From positions 7,195-17,807 of the forward strand of contig JAFNJA010000025.1 of the NCBI GenBank assembly GCA_017601265.1: 10,613 nucleotides of DNA, written 5' to 3'. A program made the position numbers and the translations under genes. Source of the DNA: Candidatus Brockarchaeota archaeon (GTDB lineage: Archaea > Thermoproteota > EX4484-205 > DTQO01). Below, one piece after another: positions 1 to 6,657 of this stretch (the first letter of the stretch is position 1; each line of letters begins with the position of its first letter). The notes under the pieces are model-generated. The model saw only the letters and a list, made by a program, of their open reading frames with translations. It made no database searches and had not been told where the DNA came from.

Positions 1-1
1 G

Positions 2-1189
2 GGCGTCGCTGTGGCGGTTTCAAGGGCGCTCGCGCATGGGATCGGGCGCGTCAACTGCCTGGCAACCGGCAACCTCGGCGCGTCGCTCGCGGCCTACGCC
101 GCGAAGGCGGGCGTCGATTGCACCCTTTTCCTATCGGGAAAAGTCGACGTTGGAAAGCTCTACCAGATGATCGCTTACGGGGCCAACATAGAGTTTGCGA
201 AGGACGGCAAAGCTACCGTCAGCGATCGGACGGTTGGAAAGGAAACCTTGCAGGTCAAGACCAACAGCCCCTTCTTCCTGGACGGGTTGAAGACGACGGG
301 GTACGAGGTTTGTGAAGAACTCGGCTGGGTCGCGCCCGACAAGATGATCGTGCCGATGGGCAACGGTGCCCACATCTCGATGATCTGGAGGGGGATGAAG
401 GAACTGCGAGAGGCCGGCTTCTTGGAGGGGTTGGGGACCGGAATGTGCGGCGTCCAAGTGTCGGGCTGCGCGCCGATCGTCAAGGCGTTCTTGGAGAAGA
501 AGGGGGAAGTAGAAGCCTTGGAGAGGGCGGAGACCGACATAGTGGACATCGCCGTGAAGTCGCCAACCGAGGGGTTCATGGCGTTGAAAACCCTCTACGA
601 GTCGAAGGGGTCCGCGGTAGCAGTATCGTACCAGGAAGTATTGGACGCGGCCAAGGCCCTCGCGAGGGAGGAAGGGATTTTCGCGGAGCCGGCTGGAGCT
701 TCGACAATCGCGGGGCTGAAGAAACTCGTGGAAGACGGAAGGGTCGGCAAGGACGAGGAAGTCGTCTGCGTCATAACCGGGATGGGGCTGAAGGATCCGA
801 GGAGCGCGAGGAGTTTCATAGAGCGGTCGAGGGGCGTTGAAAAGTTTTTGAGGGCGATGGAGGAAGGGGGTTTCACCACGAAGCTCGGGGAAACGAAGCT
901 GCGCGTGCTAAGGATACTCTCGAGGAAAGAGCTGTACGGCTACGAAATCAGGAAGAGCCTCCGCGATTCCTACCGAGTCAGGATCTCGGTCCCGAGCGTC
1001 TACCAGCACCTCTCGGAGCTGGAGAGGAGCGGCTTGGTCCAGAGGACGAGGTCGCAGAGCGTCTCGGGCAAGCCGGAGAGGCACTACTATGCCATCACCG
1101 CGAGGGGCAAGGCCGTATTGGCGCAGGCCGAGAAGATGGAGCGAACCGGTATCGGCAGCTCATGGGGCCGAACCCTCGCGGTCGAGTAA
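2..1189 (+). CDS. thrC: Threonine synthase (5' partial) with C-terminal PadR-like winged-helix domain
   Basis: A PLP-dependent enzyme that converts O-phosphohomoserine to threonine, the last step of threonine synthesis. The frame is open from the left edge; the first codons read GVAVAVSRA, which fits the segment just after the family's SFKDRG motif, so the PLP lysine and N-terminal domain lie outside the window. Counting from the GTG at 11, ATGNLGASL (18-26) matches the phosphate-binding loop, PMGNG sits at 115-119, EPAGAS at 226-231 and ITGMGLKD at 255-262, all typical of threonine synthase. The usual family end is near residue 285. A further 100 residues follow in the same frame: 292-375 look like a PadR/wHTH domain (YGYEIRKSL, SVPSVYQHLSELERSGLV, then a wing with KPERHYYAITARGKAVL). 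That the extra domain binds DNA or a ligand is inference. The last 103 bases overlap the opposite-strand gene. The enzyme is secure; the role of the added domain is open. Confidence 0.93.
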   Translation, partial: GVAVAVSRALAHGIGRVNCLATGNLGASLAAYAAKAGVDCTLFLSGKVDVGKLYQMIAYGANIEFAKDGKATVSDRTVGKETLQVKTNSPFFLDGLKTTGYEVCEELGWVAPDKMIVPMGNGAHISMIWRGMKELREAGFLEGLGTGMCGVQVSGCAPIVKAFLEKKGEVEALERAETDIVDIAVKSPTEGFMALKTLYESKGSAVAVSYQEVLDAAKALAREEGIFAEPAGASTIAGLKKLVEDGRVGKDEEVVCVITGMGLKDPRSARSFIERSRGVEKFLRAMEEGGFTTKLGETKLRVLRILSRKELYGYEIRKSLRDSYRVRISVPSVYQHLSELERSGLVQRTRSQSVSGKPERHYYAITARGKAVLAQAEKMERTGIGSSWGRTLAVE

Positions 1190-1641
1190 AATTGCGGCCC
1201 GCCGCCCTCGAGCTTCAGCCTAACGAACTCCGGGACGACCTTTCGGGCGAACTCTTCCTCAGGCCTACCCCACTCGATCCCCCTGCAGTCCGAGTCGGCG
1301 TAAACGAAAACCCTCCTACCAGGATAGGGGAACGAAGCGCCTTCCCCCCTCCCGAAGAGGGGCTGGAAACTCACCTTGAACGGGAAGAGGCGGCAAGCGA
1401 GGGGTTTGGCGCCCTGGATGGCGCAGAGCCAACGGCTTTCGTGCCTGCGCTGGAACACGCACCTGCCGTCCTCTCCCCTTTTGAGGCAATCCTTGCCCAG
1501 GACCCGTTCCACAACCCCGGGCCCGAAAAGGCTGGCGAGGCCGAGCCGCTCGCCCCTCTCGAGCGGGATGGCGTAGTCCTTGCAGCAGTGGCCGCAGGCC
1601 AAGCACTCCCAGGACCTTACGTACGACCAGGGGACCAGCAT
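1087..1641 (-). CDS. YkgJ-family cysteine-cluster (putative Fe/Zn-binding) protein
   Basis: From an ATG at 1641 this encodes 184 residues. The N-terminal motif CLACGHCC (residues 13-20), then C52, DGRCVF (C61), C73 in CAIQGAKP, and LACRLFPF (C83) follow the CxxCxxCC...C...C..RPxxCRxFPF pattern of the YkgJ/UPF0153 family, thought to bind zinc or an iron-sulfur cluster; one more cysteine is at 119. The biochemical role of the family is unknown, and no membrane segment is visible. A TTG at 1668 would add nine residues (FAKKARALM region), but the ATG lies at the right distance from a TATA-like box at 1671-1680 for a short-leader transcript. The gene converges on threonine synthase and their coding ends overlap by 103 bases, so the last 34 residues are read opposite the PadR-like domain. 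Family call fairly sure; function unknown. Confidence 0.85.
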   Translation of the reverse strand: MLVPWSYVRSWECLACGHCCKDYAIPLERGERLGLASLFGPGVVERVLGKDCLKRGEDGRCVFQRRHESRWLCAIQGAKPLACRLFPFKVSFQPLFGRGEGASFPYPGRRVFVYADSDCRGIEWGRPEEEFARKVVPEFVRLKLEGGGPQFYSTARVRPHELPIPVRSIFSACANTALPLAVMA

Positions 1642-1670
1642 CAAGGCTCGCGCTTTTTTCGCAAACAAAC

Positions 1671-1680
1671 TTTCTTAAGC
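1671..1680 (-). promoter_or_regulatory. TATA-like box for the YkgJ-family gene
   Basis: On the minus strand this reads GCTTAAGAAA, preceded by an A-rich stretch. Its centre is about 34 bases before the ATG at 1641, which gives a transcription start a few bases before the start codon. Recognised by pattern and spacing only. Confidence 0.4.
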
Positions 1681-1727
1681 TTTTGAGTTTCATACAAGGC
1701 CCGAGCTTCTACTAGCTATCGATTAGC

Positions 1728-1736
1728 CTTATATAT
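1728..1736 (+). promoter_or_regulatory. TATA box for the surface protein gene
   Basis: CTTATATAT is a strong archaeal TATA element about 38 bases before the ATG at 1771. The expected start of transcription is near 1757-1761, giving a leader of about ten bases. No Shine-Dalgarno motif is visible in that leader. Confidence 0.7.
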
Positions 1737-1770
1737 CCTGCACCTTCTTTACGCAAAGTCGAAGCATAGA

Positions 1771-4356
1771 ATGAAACAATCGAATTATATTAAGCTGCTG
1801 ATTTTCCTATTGTTGTTGCTGCCGATATCGTGCCGATGCCCCCATCAAGCAGGAGCGGCCCCAGTATCTTTGATTTCAAGGGAATTCCAACCGACCGACG
1901 ACGCTCAAGTGTACGAAAAATTGGCGGATACGAATTATAAAGACAAATCATGGATTGCCATCCAGAGCAAAGACGGGGAGAACTGCCGCGGTTTCATAAA
2001 GTTCGATCTGAGTAATATCCCTCCCGGCTCCAAAATAAACGACGCCAGATTGTACCTCTACAAATACATTCCTTCAGACTCTCCAAGGACGTACCGGTGC
2101 TCAAACGTCATAAGCTCTTGGAGCGAGGATACCGTCACCTGGAACAACCAACCAGGAGTTGGCTCGATCTCGTCGGACACGGTGATCAGTACTAATAATA
2201 ACATATGGTACAGCTGGGATGTCGCGTCATCCGTCCAGAAGTTTGTCGCGAGGGATACTGCGAGCGCGATAAGAAACTACGGCTGGAGGATATCGGACGT
2301 CTCTGAAGGCTCGCTCGTTGTCCAACAATCATTCTTCTATTCGAAAGAAAGCGTCAGCTCGGCCTATAGGCCCTACTTGAGGGTCCAATACTATCCGCCT
2401 CACTTGGATCTAGAAACGAGCGGTCTGGATCTCGCCGCAGGCAATTGGGTCAAGATGACGGTTTATAGGAAGGATTTCGACAACAATCCAATAACGCGTG
2501 GAGACCTTAACGTAAAGTTGGATTCGAGTTCGACATCAGCCAACAAAAAATTCTCGTTGACCGAAGGAGGCGCGGCCGTAACGGAGCTCACAATCCCCAA
2601 CGGCTCAAGCTCGAAAGACTTCTGGTATTATGACGACAAGGCTGGAACTTGGACGATACACGTGTATACGAACGACTACTTGTACATCGTCGGCGGATCT
2701 CCCCCGTTCATGATCTTCGAGCCAAACTACGGAGATGACAGCGAGCAGCAGGCCGTCGTGCCAGGCCCCCTGAACAGCTTCGTTTTCGCTGCGATACCGT
2801 CGCCGAAAACCGCCGGCGTGCCGTTCACGGTAAGCGTAACCGCGAAGGACGCGTTCGGCAACACCGTGACGAGCTACACGGGGACCAACGCCCTCTCCGA
2901 CACGACCGGCACGATCAACCCGACGATCACGGGCGCCTTCGTCAACGGCGTCTGGTCCGGCGACGTCGTGATAAACAAGGTGGCAAGCAACGTTAAGATC
3001 TCGACAAGCGGCGGAGGCAAGACCGGGGAGAGCAACTTATTCAACGTAGTTGCAGGCCCCCCGGCAAAGCTGTCCATAACGCCTCCGACTTTCACGATAG
3101 CTTCCGGAATACAATACTCGTCGCTCACGATAACGATTCTCGACGCTCACGATTTCGAGGCGACCGCGACCGCGGATTTGGCGGTGAACCTGGCTACGAC
3201 TTCGCCGGACGGGGAGTTCAGGAGGGTCGGAACCGCGACCAAGGTGACGAGCGTGACGATACCTGCAGGCTCGGCCTCGGCGCAAGTGGACTACTACGAC
3301 ATCAGGGGCGGAACTTTCACCCTGACCGCTTCCGCCGCGGGCTTGGCCCCGGGCACGTCGGCCGTAACTGTCATACCCGACACGACGCCGCCGGTGACGA
3401 CCGCCAGCGTGGGCCCGCCCAAACACCAGGTAGGCACGGCCCTATACGTTGGAGGCTCCGCGGCAATAGAGCTCTCCGCCACGGACGAAGCCAGCGGGGT
3501 GAAGTTGACGAAGTACAGGGTCGACGGTGGCTCTTGGATCGCTTACGCTGGCGCTTTCACTCTCGCTTCCTACCCCGACGGATCGCACGCGATCGGGTAC
3601 TTCAGCAGCGACAGGGCCGGGAACAACGAGTCTGAAAAAACTCTGACAGTTTTCTTGGACAAGACTGCTCCCTCGATACAGGTTTCCGAACCCGAAGGGA
3701 CGGTGATCGCAAAAAACACGACGGTGACGTTCAGGGTCGCTGTTGGAGACGCGGGTTCGGGCGTCGCGACGGTCGAGCTAACGCTGGATGGGGCGTCCCA
3801 AGGGCTGATGGAGAAGGAGGGCGACGCTTACGCCAAAGTTAAGGAAGTGGCTCCAGGCGCCCACGTCTGGAGCGCCAGGGCCACGGACAACGTCGGCAAC
3901 TCGGCGGCGTCCGCCGATGCCGAATTCGTCTTGGTAATAGATACCCAACCGCCTACGATATCGAACGTGTTGGTAGCCCCGAGTTCTCCCGCTTGGGGAG
4001 ACCCCGTCAGGGTCTCGGCTACCATAGATGACGCGCTCTCCGGAGTAAGGGAGGCTTGGGTATACTACTCGACGGACGGCGGCTCGACGTGGAGCAGGAT
4101 CGCCATGCTGGCCCCGATGCCGCCCGCGGCGGAGTACGAGGGCACAATACCGACGCAGATGCCGATGACGAGGGTGCAGTTCTACATCGAGGCGTCGGAC
4201 AACTTGGGAAACGCGGCAAGGAGCTCGACCCAGGAGTTCACGGTCGCGATACCGATCTGGCTGTACGCTGCTGGAGCGATCATCTTGGTACTAATCTTCG
4301 CGGCCGCCCTTCGAGCGCGAAGGCGCGCGCCGCCGCCTCCGCCACCGCCTGGTTGA
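1771..4356 (+). CDS. Exported, membrane-anchored multidomain surface protein (DNRLRE module plus Ig-like modules)
   Basis: 861 residues. Residues 1-30 form a signal peptide (hydrophobic LLIFLLLLLPIS core, probable cleavage after AGAA). Residues 37-207 fit a DNRLRE domain, a carbohydrate-associated beta module found on secreted proteins (RGFIKFDLSNIP, ARLYLYKY, TVTWNNQP, YRPYLRVQYYP). Four to six beta-sandwich modules follow: about 211-320, 333-428, 429-535, 537-629, 630-724 and 725-826. The last three carry the TTPP/TAPS/TQPP linkers and SGV...D.AGN motifs typical of Ig-like repeats. Modules at 211-320 and 429-535 share TIP.GS and YYD..GT(W/F)T(I/L) and are probably duplicates. One membrane helix at about 829-847 is followed by basic residues and a seven-proline tail, so the bulk should sit outside the cell. 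No catalytic domain is visible; a structural, cell-envelope or adhesive role is inference. The 5' part is more AT-rich than the rest. Confidence 0.88.
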   Translation: MKQSNYIKLLIFLLLLLPISCRCPHQAGAAPVSLISREFQPTDDAQVYEKLADTNYKDKSWIAIQSKDGENCRGFIKFDLSNIPPGSKINDARLYLYKYIPSDSPRTYRCSNVISSWSEDTVTWNNQPGVGSISSDTVISTNNNIWYSWDVASSVQKFVARDTASAIRNYGWRISDVSEGSLVVQQSFFYSKESVSSAYRPYLRVQYYPPHLDLETSGLDLAAGNWVKMTVYRKDFDNNPITRGDLNVKLDSSSTSANKKFSLTEGGAAVTELTIPNGSSSKDFWYYDDKAGTWTIHVYTNDYLYIVGGSPPFMIFEPNYGDDSEQQAVVPGPLNSFVFAAIPSPKTAGVPFTVSVTAKDAFGNTVTSYTGTNALSDTTGTINPTITGAFVNGVWSGDVVINKVASNVKISTSGGGKTGESNLFNVVAGPPAKLSITPPTFTIASGIQYSSLTITILDAHDFEATATADLAVNLATTSPDGEFRRVGTATKVTSVTIPAGSASAQVDYYDIRGGTFTLTASAAGLAPGTSAVTVIPDTTPPVTTASVGPPKHQVGTALYVGGSAAIELSATDEASGVKLTKYRVDGGSWIAYAGAFTLASYPDGSHAIGYFSSDRAGNNESEKTLTVFLDKTAPSIQVSEPEGTVIAKNTTVTFRVAVGDAGSGVATVELTLDGASQGLMEKEGDAYAKVKEVAPGAHVWSARATDNVGNSAASADAEFVLVIDTQPPTISNVLVAPSSPAWGDPVRVSATIDDALSGVREAWVYYSTDGGSTWSRIAMLAPMPPAAEYEGTIPTQMPMTRVQFYIEASDNLGNAARSSTQEFTVAIPIWLYAAGAIILVLIFAAALRARRRAPPPPPPPG

Positions 4357-4444
4357 TTATCCAAGGCCTTCAGCCTAGCGCATCGCCTTCGAACTCGGCT
4401 CGGAGAAGAGAGCGAAAGGCGTCCCTAGGACCGCTTCAGTCAAC

Positions 4445-4462
4445 TTCACTTTTCTCTTTCCG
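4445..4462 (+). terminator. Possible pyrimidine-rich terminator after the surface protein gene
   Basis: A T/C-rich tract (TTCACTTTTCTCTTTCC) lies about 90 bases after the stop codon and just before the oppositely oriented tRNA. Archaeal termination often uses T-rich stretches on the coding strand. There is no clear hairpin, so this is a weak call. Confidence 0.3.
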
Positions 4463-4485
4463 AATTGCAGCCAGAAACTTGGAGG

Positions 4486-4623
4486 TGGGTCCGCCCTGAT
4501 TTGAACAGGGGATCTTTTCCGGCTTCTCTTTCGGTGCCTGCCAGCGTTTTCCGCGATATCAGCCGAGCGCTCTAACCAAGCTGCCCGAAGACGTCCTACC
4601 CATCTCCACTGAGCTACGGACCC
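4486..4623 (-). tRNA. tRNA-Ile(GAT) interrupted by three intron-like insertions
   Basis: On the minus strand the acceptor arms GGGTCCG (4617-4623) and CGGACCC (4487-4493) pair perfectly, and A at 4486 is the discriminator base. The T arm is CCCTG-TTCAAAT-CAGGG (4494-4510). The D stem is GCTC (4611-4614) with GAGC (4569-4572). The anticodon stem begins CTCGG, followed by CTGATA with anticodon GAT at 4558-4560. Joining the recognisable pieces gives a normal-sized tRNA very like archaeal tRNA-Ile. The extra sequence is about 28 bases in the D loop (about 4581-4608), about 21 bases after position 37 (4536-4556, the canonical site) and about 14 bases in the variable region (within 4514-4530). Exact junctions are ambiguous because of short repeats, and I could not draw a standard bulge-helix-bulge at any of them. 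CCA is not fully encoded. The identity is firm; the insertion boundaries are inferred. Confidence 0.85.
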
Positions 4624-4640
4624 TGTGGCCGTTCTACGAC

Positions 4641-4660
4641 CTTAAACTTGTCTTTAAGTT
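4641..4660 (-). promoter_or_regulatory. TATA-like element(s) upstream of the tRNA gene
   Basis: Two overlapping candidates occur on the minus strand: AACTTAAAGA (4651-4660) and AAGTTTAAG (4641-4649), centred about 32 and 22 bases before the tRNA 5' end. Either could place transcription start within a few bases of the mature end. Confidence 0.5.
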
Positions 4661-4661
4661 T

Positions 4662-5249
4662 TTCCTTTCCTGACTTCGCATCCCGTGATTTTCGGCCTTA
4701 GGACCGGGTGAATAGTTTATCAAAGCCGCGCGCTGAATCGATTTGTTGCACAGTGGAGCGCTTGCGAGTTCCAATAGGTGGTGCCGGTTACGGTCACGCG
4801 CTGGGCGAAGCTTTGGCCTGCATCTCGGACGGGTACGTCGCTGGAAGATCGTGCGTTGACGGCACCTCCGTTGATCGCTTTGGTGGGCGGTCGTTCGATC
4901 AGAAGTTTAACTTGTAAAGGGCTTGGGAGATCGTTCACGCCGGCGTGAGAATCTTGGAGTCGATTGGACCGAAACCGCGAATCGCTGCAGCGGGCAAGCC
5001 CCCCTCGAGGCAAAGGTTCTTGGAACGCTGTCTCGGCTCCATGGTCGGGATCCGCGCAGAGGGGCGGGCACGCTTTCTAGTTGGTGGCGCGATGATCAAC
5101 GCCTTTAGGGGTAGGCGAGACGGCGATGGAGCTACTCTCCGATGGCTCGCCATATCGCGCGCGAAACTTCCGCATTTTGCTGAAGCGGGCAAACGCTGCA
5201 CCGTGTCGGATGAGGCCCGTGAAGGCGGGTTGGGAGCTCTTCCAACAAC
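4662..5249. other. Gene-poor region of about 590 bases, content unresolved
   Basis: No open frame here resembles a known protein or shares the codon use of the neighbours. Two GTG-started frames on the + strand (4708-4917, 69 codons; 4945-5253, 102 codons) are open but unrecognised. A TATA-like TTTAACTT lies at about 4906-4913. From about 4929 several stems can form: CACG-CCGG-CGTG (4936-4947), GTTC-TTG-GAAC (about 5016-5026), GCCT/AGGC (5101-5104 with 5113-5116), and two mutually exclusive long-range pairings, GTCTCG (5030-5035) with CGAGAC (5116-5121) and GCTCCAT (5036-5042) with ATGGAGC (5126-5132). A hairpin GTTGG/CCAAC (5229-5233 with 5242-5246) abuts the aRF1 stop and may mark its 3' end. 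This could hold a small RNA, a fast-evolving small gene or decayed sequence. Confidence 0.4.
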
Positions 5250-6503
5250 CTAAGCGTGCCTGAGGATCGCCACTACCCCGCCGAAGCTCTTGTAGAGCAT
5301 CAAGCCTTCCTCGGTCTTGTCGGATATGACCTCGAGCTTGGCGCCCGTGTCGTTGGCAAGCTCGTTGAACTCGTCGATCAAGCTCTTTTGCTCCTCTATC
5401 GCGAGGGCGTTCGCGTTGCACTTCGGGCAGCTCTGGTTCGATATGGTGTATTCGAGCGTGAACAGCTCCTGCTCGCTCAACGACCTGTCCTCCGCGTACC
5501 CGCACGACTTGCAAGTTATCTTGACCGGGTAGACGTCGACGGCTTCGGAGATGAGGACCGTCTTGGCGTTCCCGCGCTTCAGGGCCTCCCTCACGTCCCT
5601 CTCGCCGTATATCGCGAGCCCCGAGTCGGTTCCAATTTCCTTCAGGAAATCCTGCACCAGCTTCTTCTCCTTCATTATCGCCAGGTCTTGGAGCTTCTCT
5701 GACGCCTTCTCCATCGCCTCCTTCACCCCCTGGTTGCCCGTGTAAGCCGTGTCGACGGTGGCTATTATTTTGGATTGCAACTGGTAGTTCAGGTAGTTGC
5801 CGTCGCGGAACTGCTCTTTCGTTTGGCCGGGTCCGGCAAGGATTATTCCCGTCAAGCCCTTCTCCTGGAGGAAGACGTCGTCCGCGTGCGACGCGACCCT
5901 CTTGTAGTAGTCGTTGAGCTCCATCTCCCTGATCCGCTCGTACCTCCTCGCGGATTGCCCCCCTTTCCTGGTTTTCCCCCCGACGCCGGAAGTCACGTCG
6001 CCCTTGATGTCGACGCTTTTTCCGGTCACCACCGCTAGCGTGGCCTCGGTGTTGTCGATGACGATTATGCCTATTGTTTGCTTTTCCCTTATCATCTCCA
6101 TGAGCGGCTCGACGTAGAACTTGTCGTCGCAGCTGTAGTAAGAGATCGTGATCGGTTTCGGCGGGGTGACGACGTACGTTTCGATGACCTCGGAACCGGG
6201 TGGGCCCCGGGGGATGGCGCCACAGAAGATCACGACGCCGTTCTCGGGCGTCCTTTCGATGAGTTTGAGCCTCTGCTGGACCTTCGATATGGCGTCTTGC
6301 ACGTTCTTCCTCGTGGTCCGAGACTTTATGTTCGAAGCCTTTCCGTACTCCTCCCTGAGGGCGCTCATGGCTTCGCTTATCTGCCTGCCTGAAGGGATGT
6401 AGAGGCTGATCAGCTCCGTCCCCCTCCCCCTTTTCCCCGCTATGGCCTGGAGGACCTTTCGGAGCCTGTATTCCTTCAGCGAATCGCTTCCATCTTCAGG
6501 CAT
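5250..6503 (-). CDS. prf1: Archaeal peptide chain release factor 1 (aRF1)
   Basis: 417 residues, full length for aRF1. It recognises all three stop codons in the ribosomal A site and triggers release of the finished protein. The codon-recognition domain carries SNIKS (NIKS at 58-61) and YSCDDKF (123-129), both stop-codon reading motifs shared with eukaryotic eRF1. The catalytic loop with GGQ is at 181-183 in KTRKGGQSARRY. The C-terminal domain contains a zinc-ribbon-like pair, C331/C334 and C359/C362, seen in many archaeal members. The start at 6503 (ATG, MPEDGSDS) fits a TATA box at 6535-6542 and a leader of about ten bases. The gene diverges from UMP kinase. Nothing in the sequence suggests altered function; this is the most secure call in the window. 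Confidence 0.98.
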   Translation of the reverse strand: MPEDGSDSLKEYRLRKVLQAIAGKRGRGTELISLYIPSGRQISEAMSALREEYGKASNIKSRTTRKNVQDAISKVQQRLKLIERTPENGVVIFCGAIPRGPPGSEVIETYVVTPPKPITISYYSCDDKFYVEPLMEMIREKQTIGIIVIDNTEATLAVVTGKSVDIKGDVTSGVGGKTRKGGQSARRYERIREMELNDYYKRVASHADDVFLQEKGLTGIILAGPGQTKEQFRDGNYLNYQLQSKIIATVDTAYTGNQGVKEAMEKASEKLQDLAIMKEKKLVQDFLKEIGTDSGLAIYGERDVREALKRGNAKTVLISEAVDVYPVKITCKSCGYAEDRSLSEQELFTLEYTISNQSCPKCNANALAIEEQKSLIDEFNELANDTGAKLEVISDKTEEGLMLYKSFGGVVAILRHA

Positions 6504-6534
6504 GGCGACCTGGCTTTCGAGCGGCTTCCCGCAT

Positions 6535-6542
6535 TATTTAAA
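6535..6542 (-). promoter_or_regulatory. TATA box for aRF1
   Basis: TTTAAATA on the minus strand is centred about 36 bases before the aRF1 ATG. This predicts a start near 6512-6516 and a leader of about ten bases. Confidence 0.65.
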
Positions 6543-6612
6543 CCCTGCACGGGACGCCGAGGACGGGGGCAAGGCGCCGGGCTAGAGCCGAACCCGGCTT
6601 CCTTTGCGCAAG

Positions 6613-6620
6613 TTGTATAA
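6613..6620 (+). promoter_or_regulatory. TATA box for UMP kinase
   Basis: TGTATAAG is centred about 42 bases before the ATG at 6658, so transcription should begin near 6642. This rules against the TTG at 6604 as the start codon, since it lies upstream of the box. Confidence 0.6.
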
Positions 6621-6657
6621 GCCACGAGCCCGAGATCGTGACGGGTCTGGAAAAAAG

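Noticed and set aside
1162..1686. 174-codon + strand frame opposite the YkgJ-type gene
   Set aside because: The minus strand has the conserved cysteine pattern and a promoter; the + frame is its complement and shows no domain.
4708..4917. 69-codon GTG-started frame on the + strand
   Set aside because: It shows no domain, and its codon use is unlike that of the neighbours. The TATA-like TTTATC (about 4715) lies inside the frame rather than ahead of it.
4945..5253. 102-codon GTG-started frame on the + strand
   Set aside because: No recognisable domain, atypical codon use, and stems run through it. Kept only as an open question in the gap entry, not as a gene.
6604..6657. TTG at 6604 as the UMP kinase start
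   Set aside because: The 18 extra residues are not part of the family, and the TTG lies upstream of the TATA box at 6613-6620.
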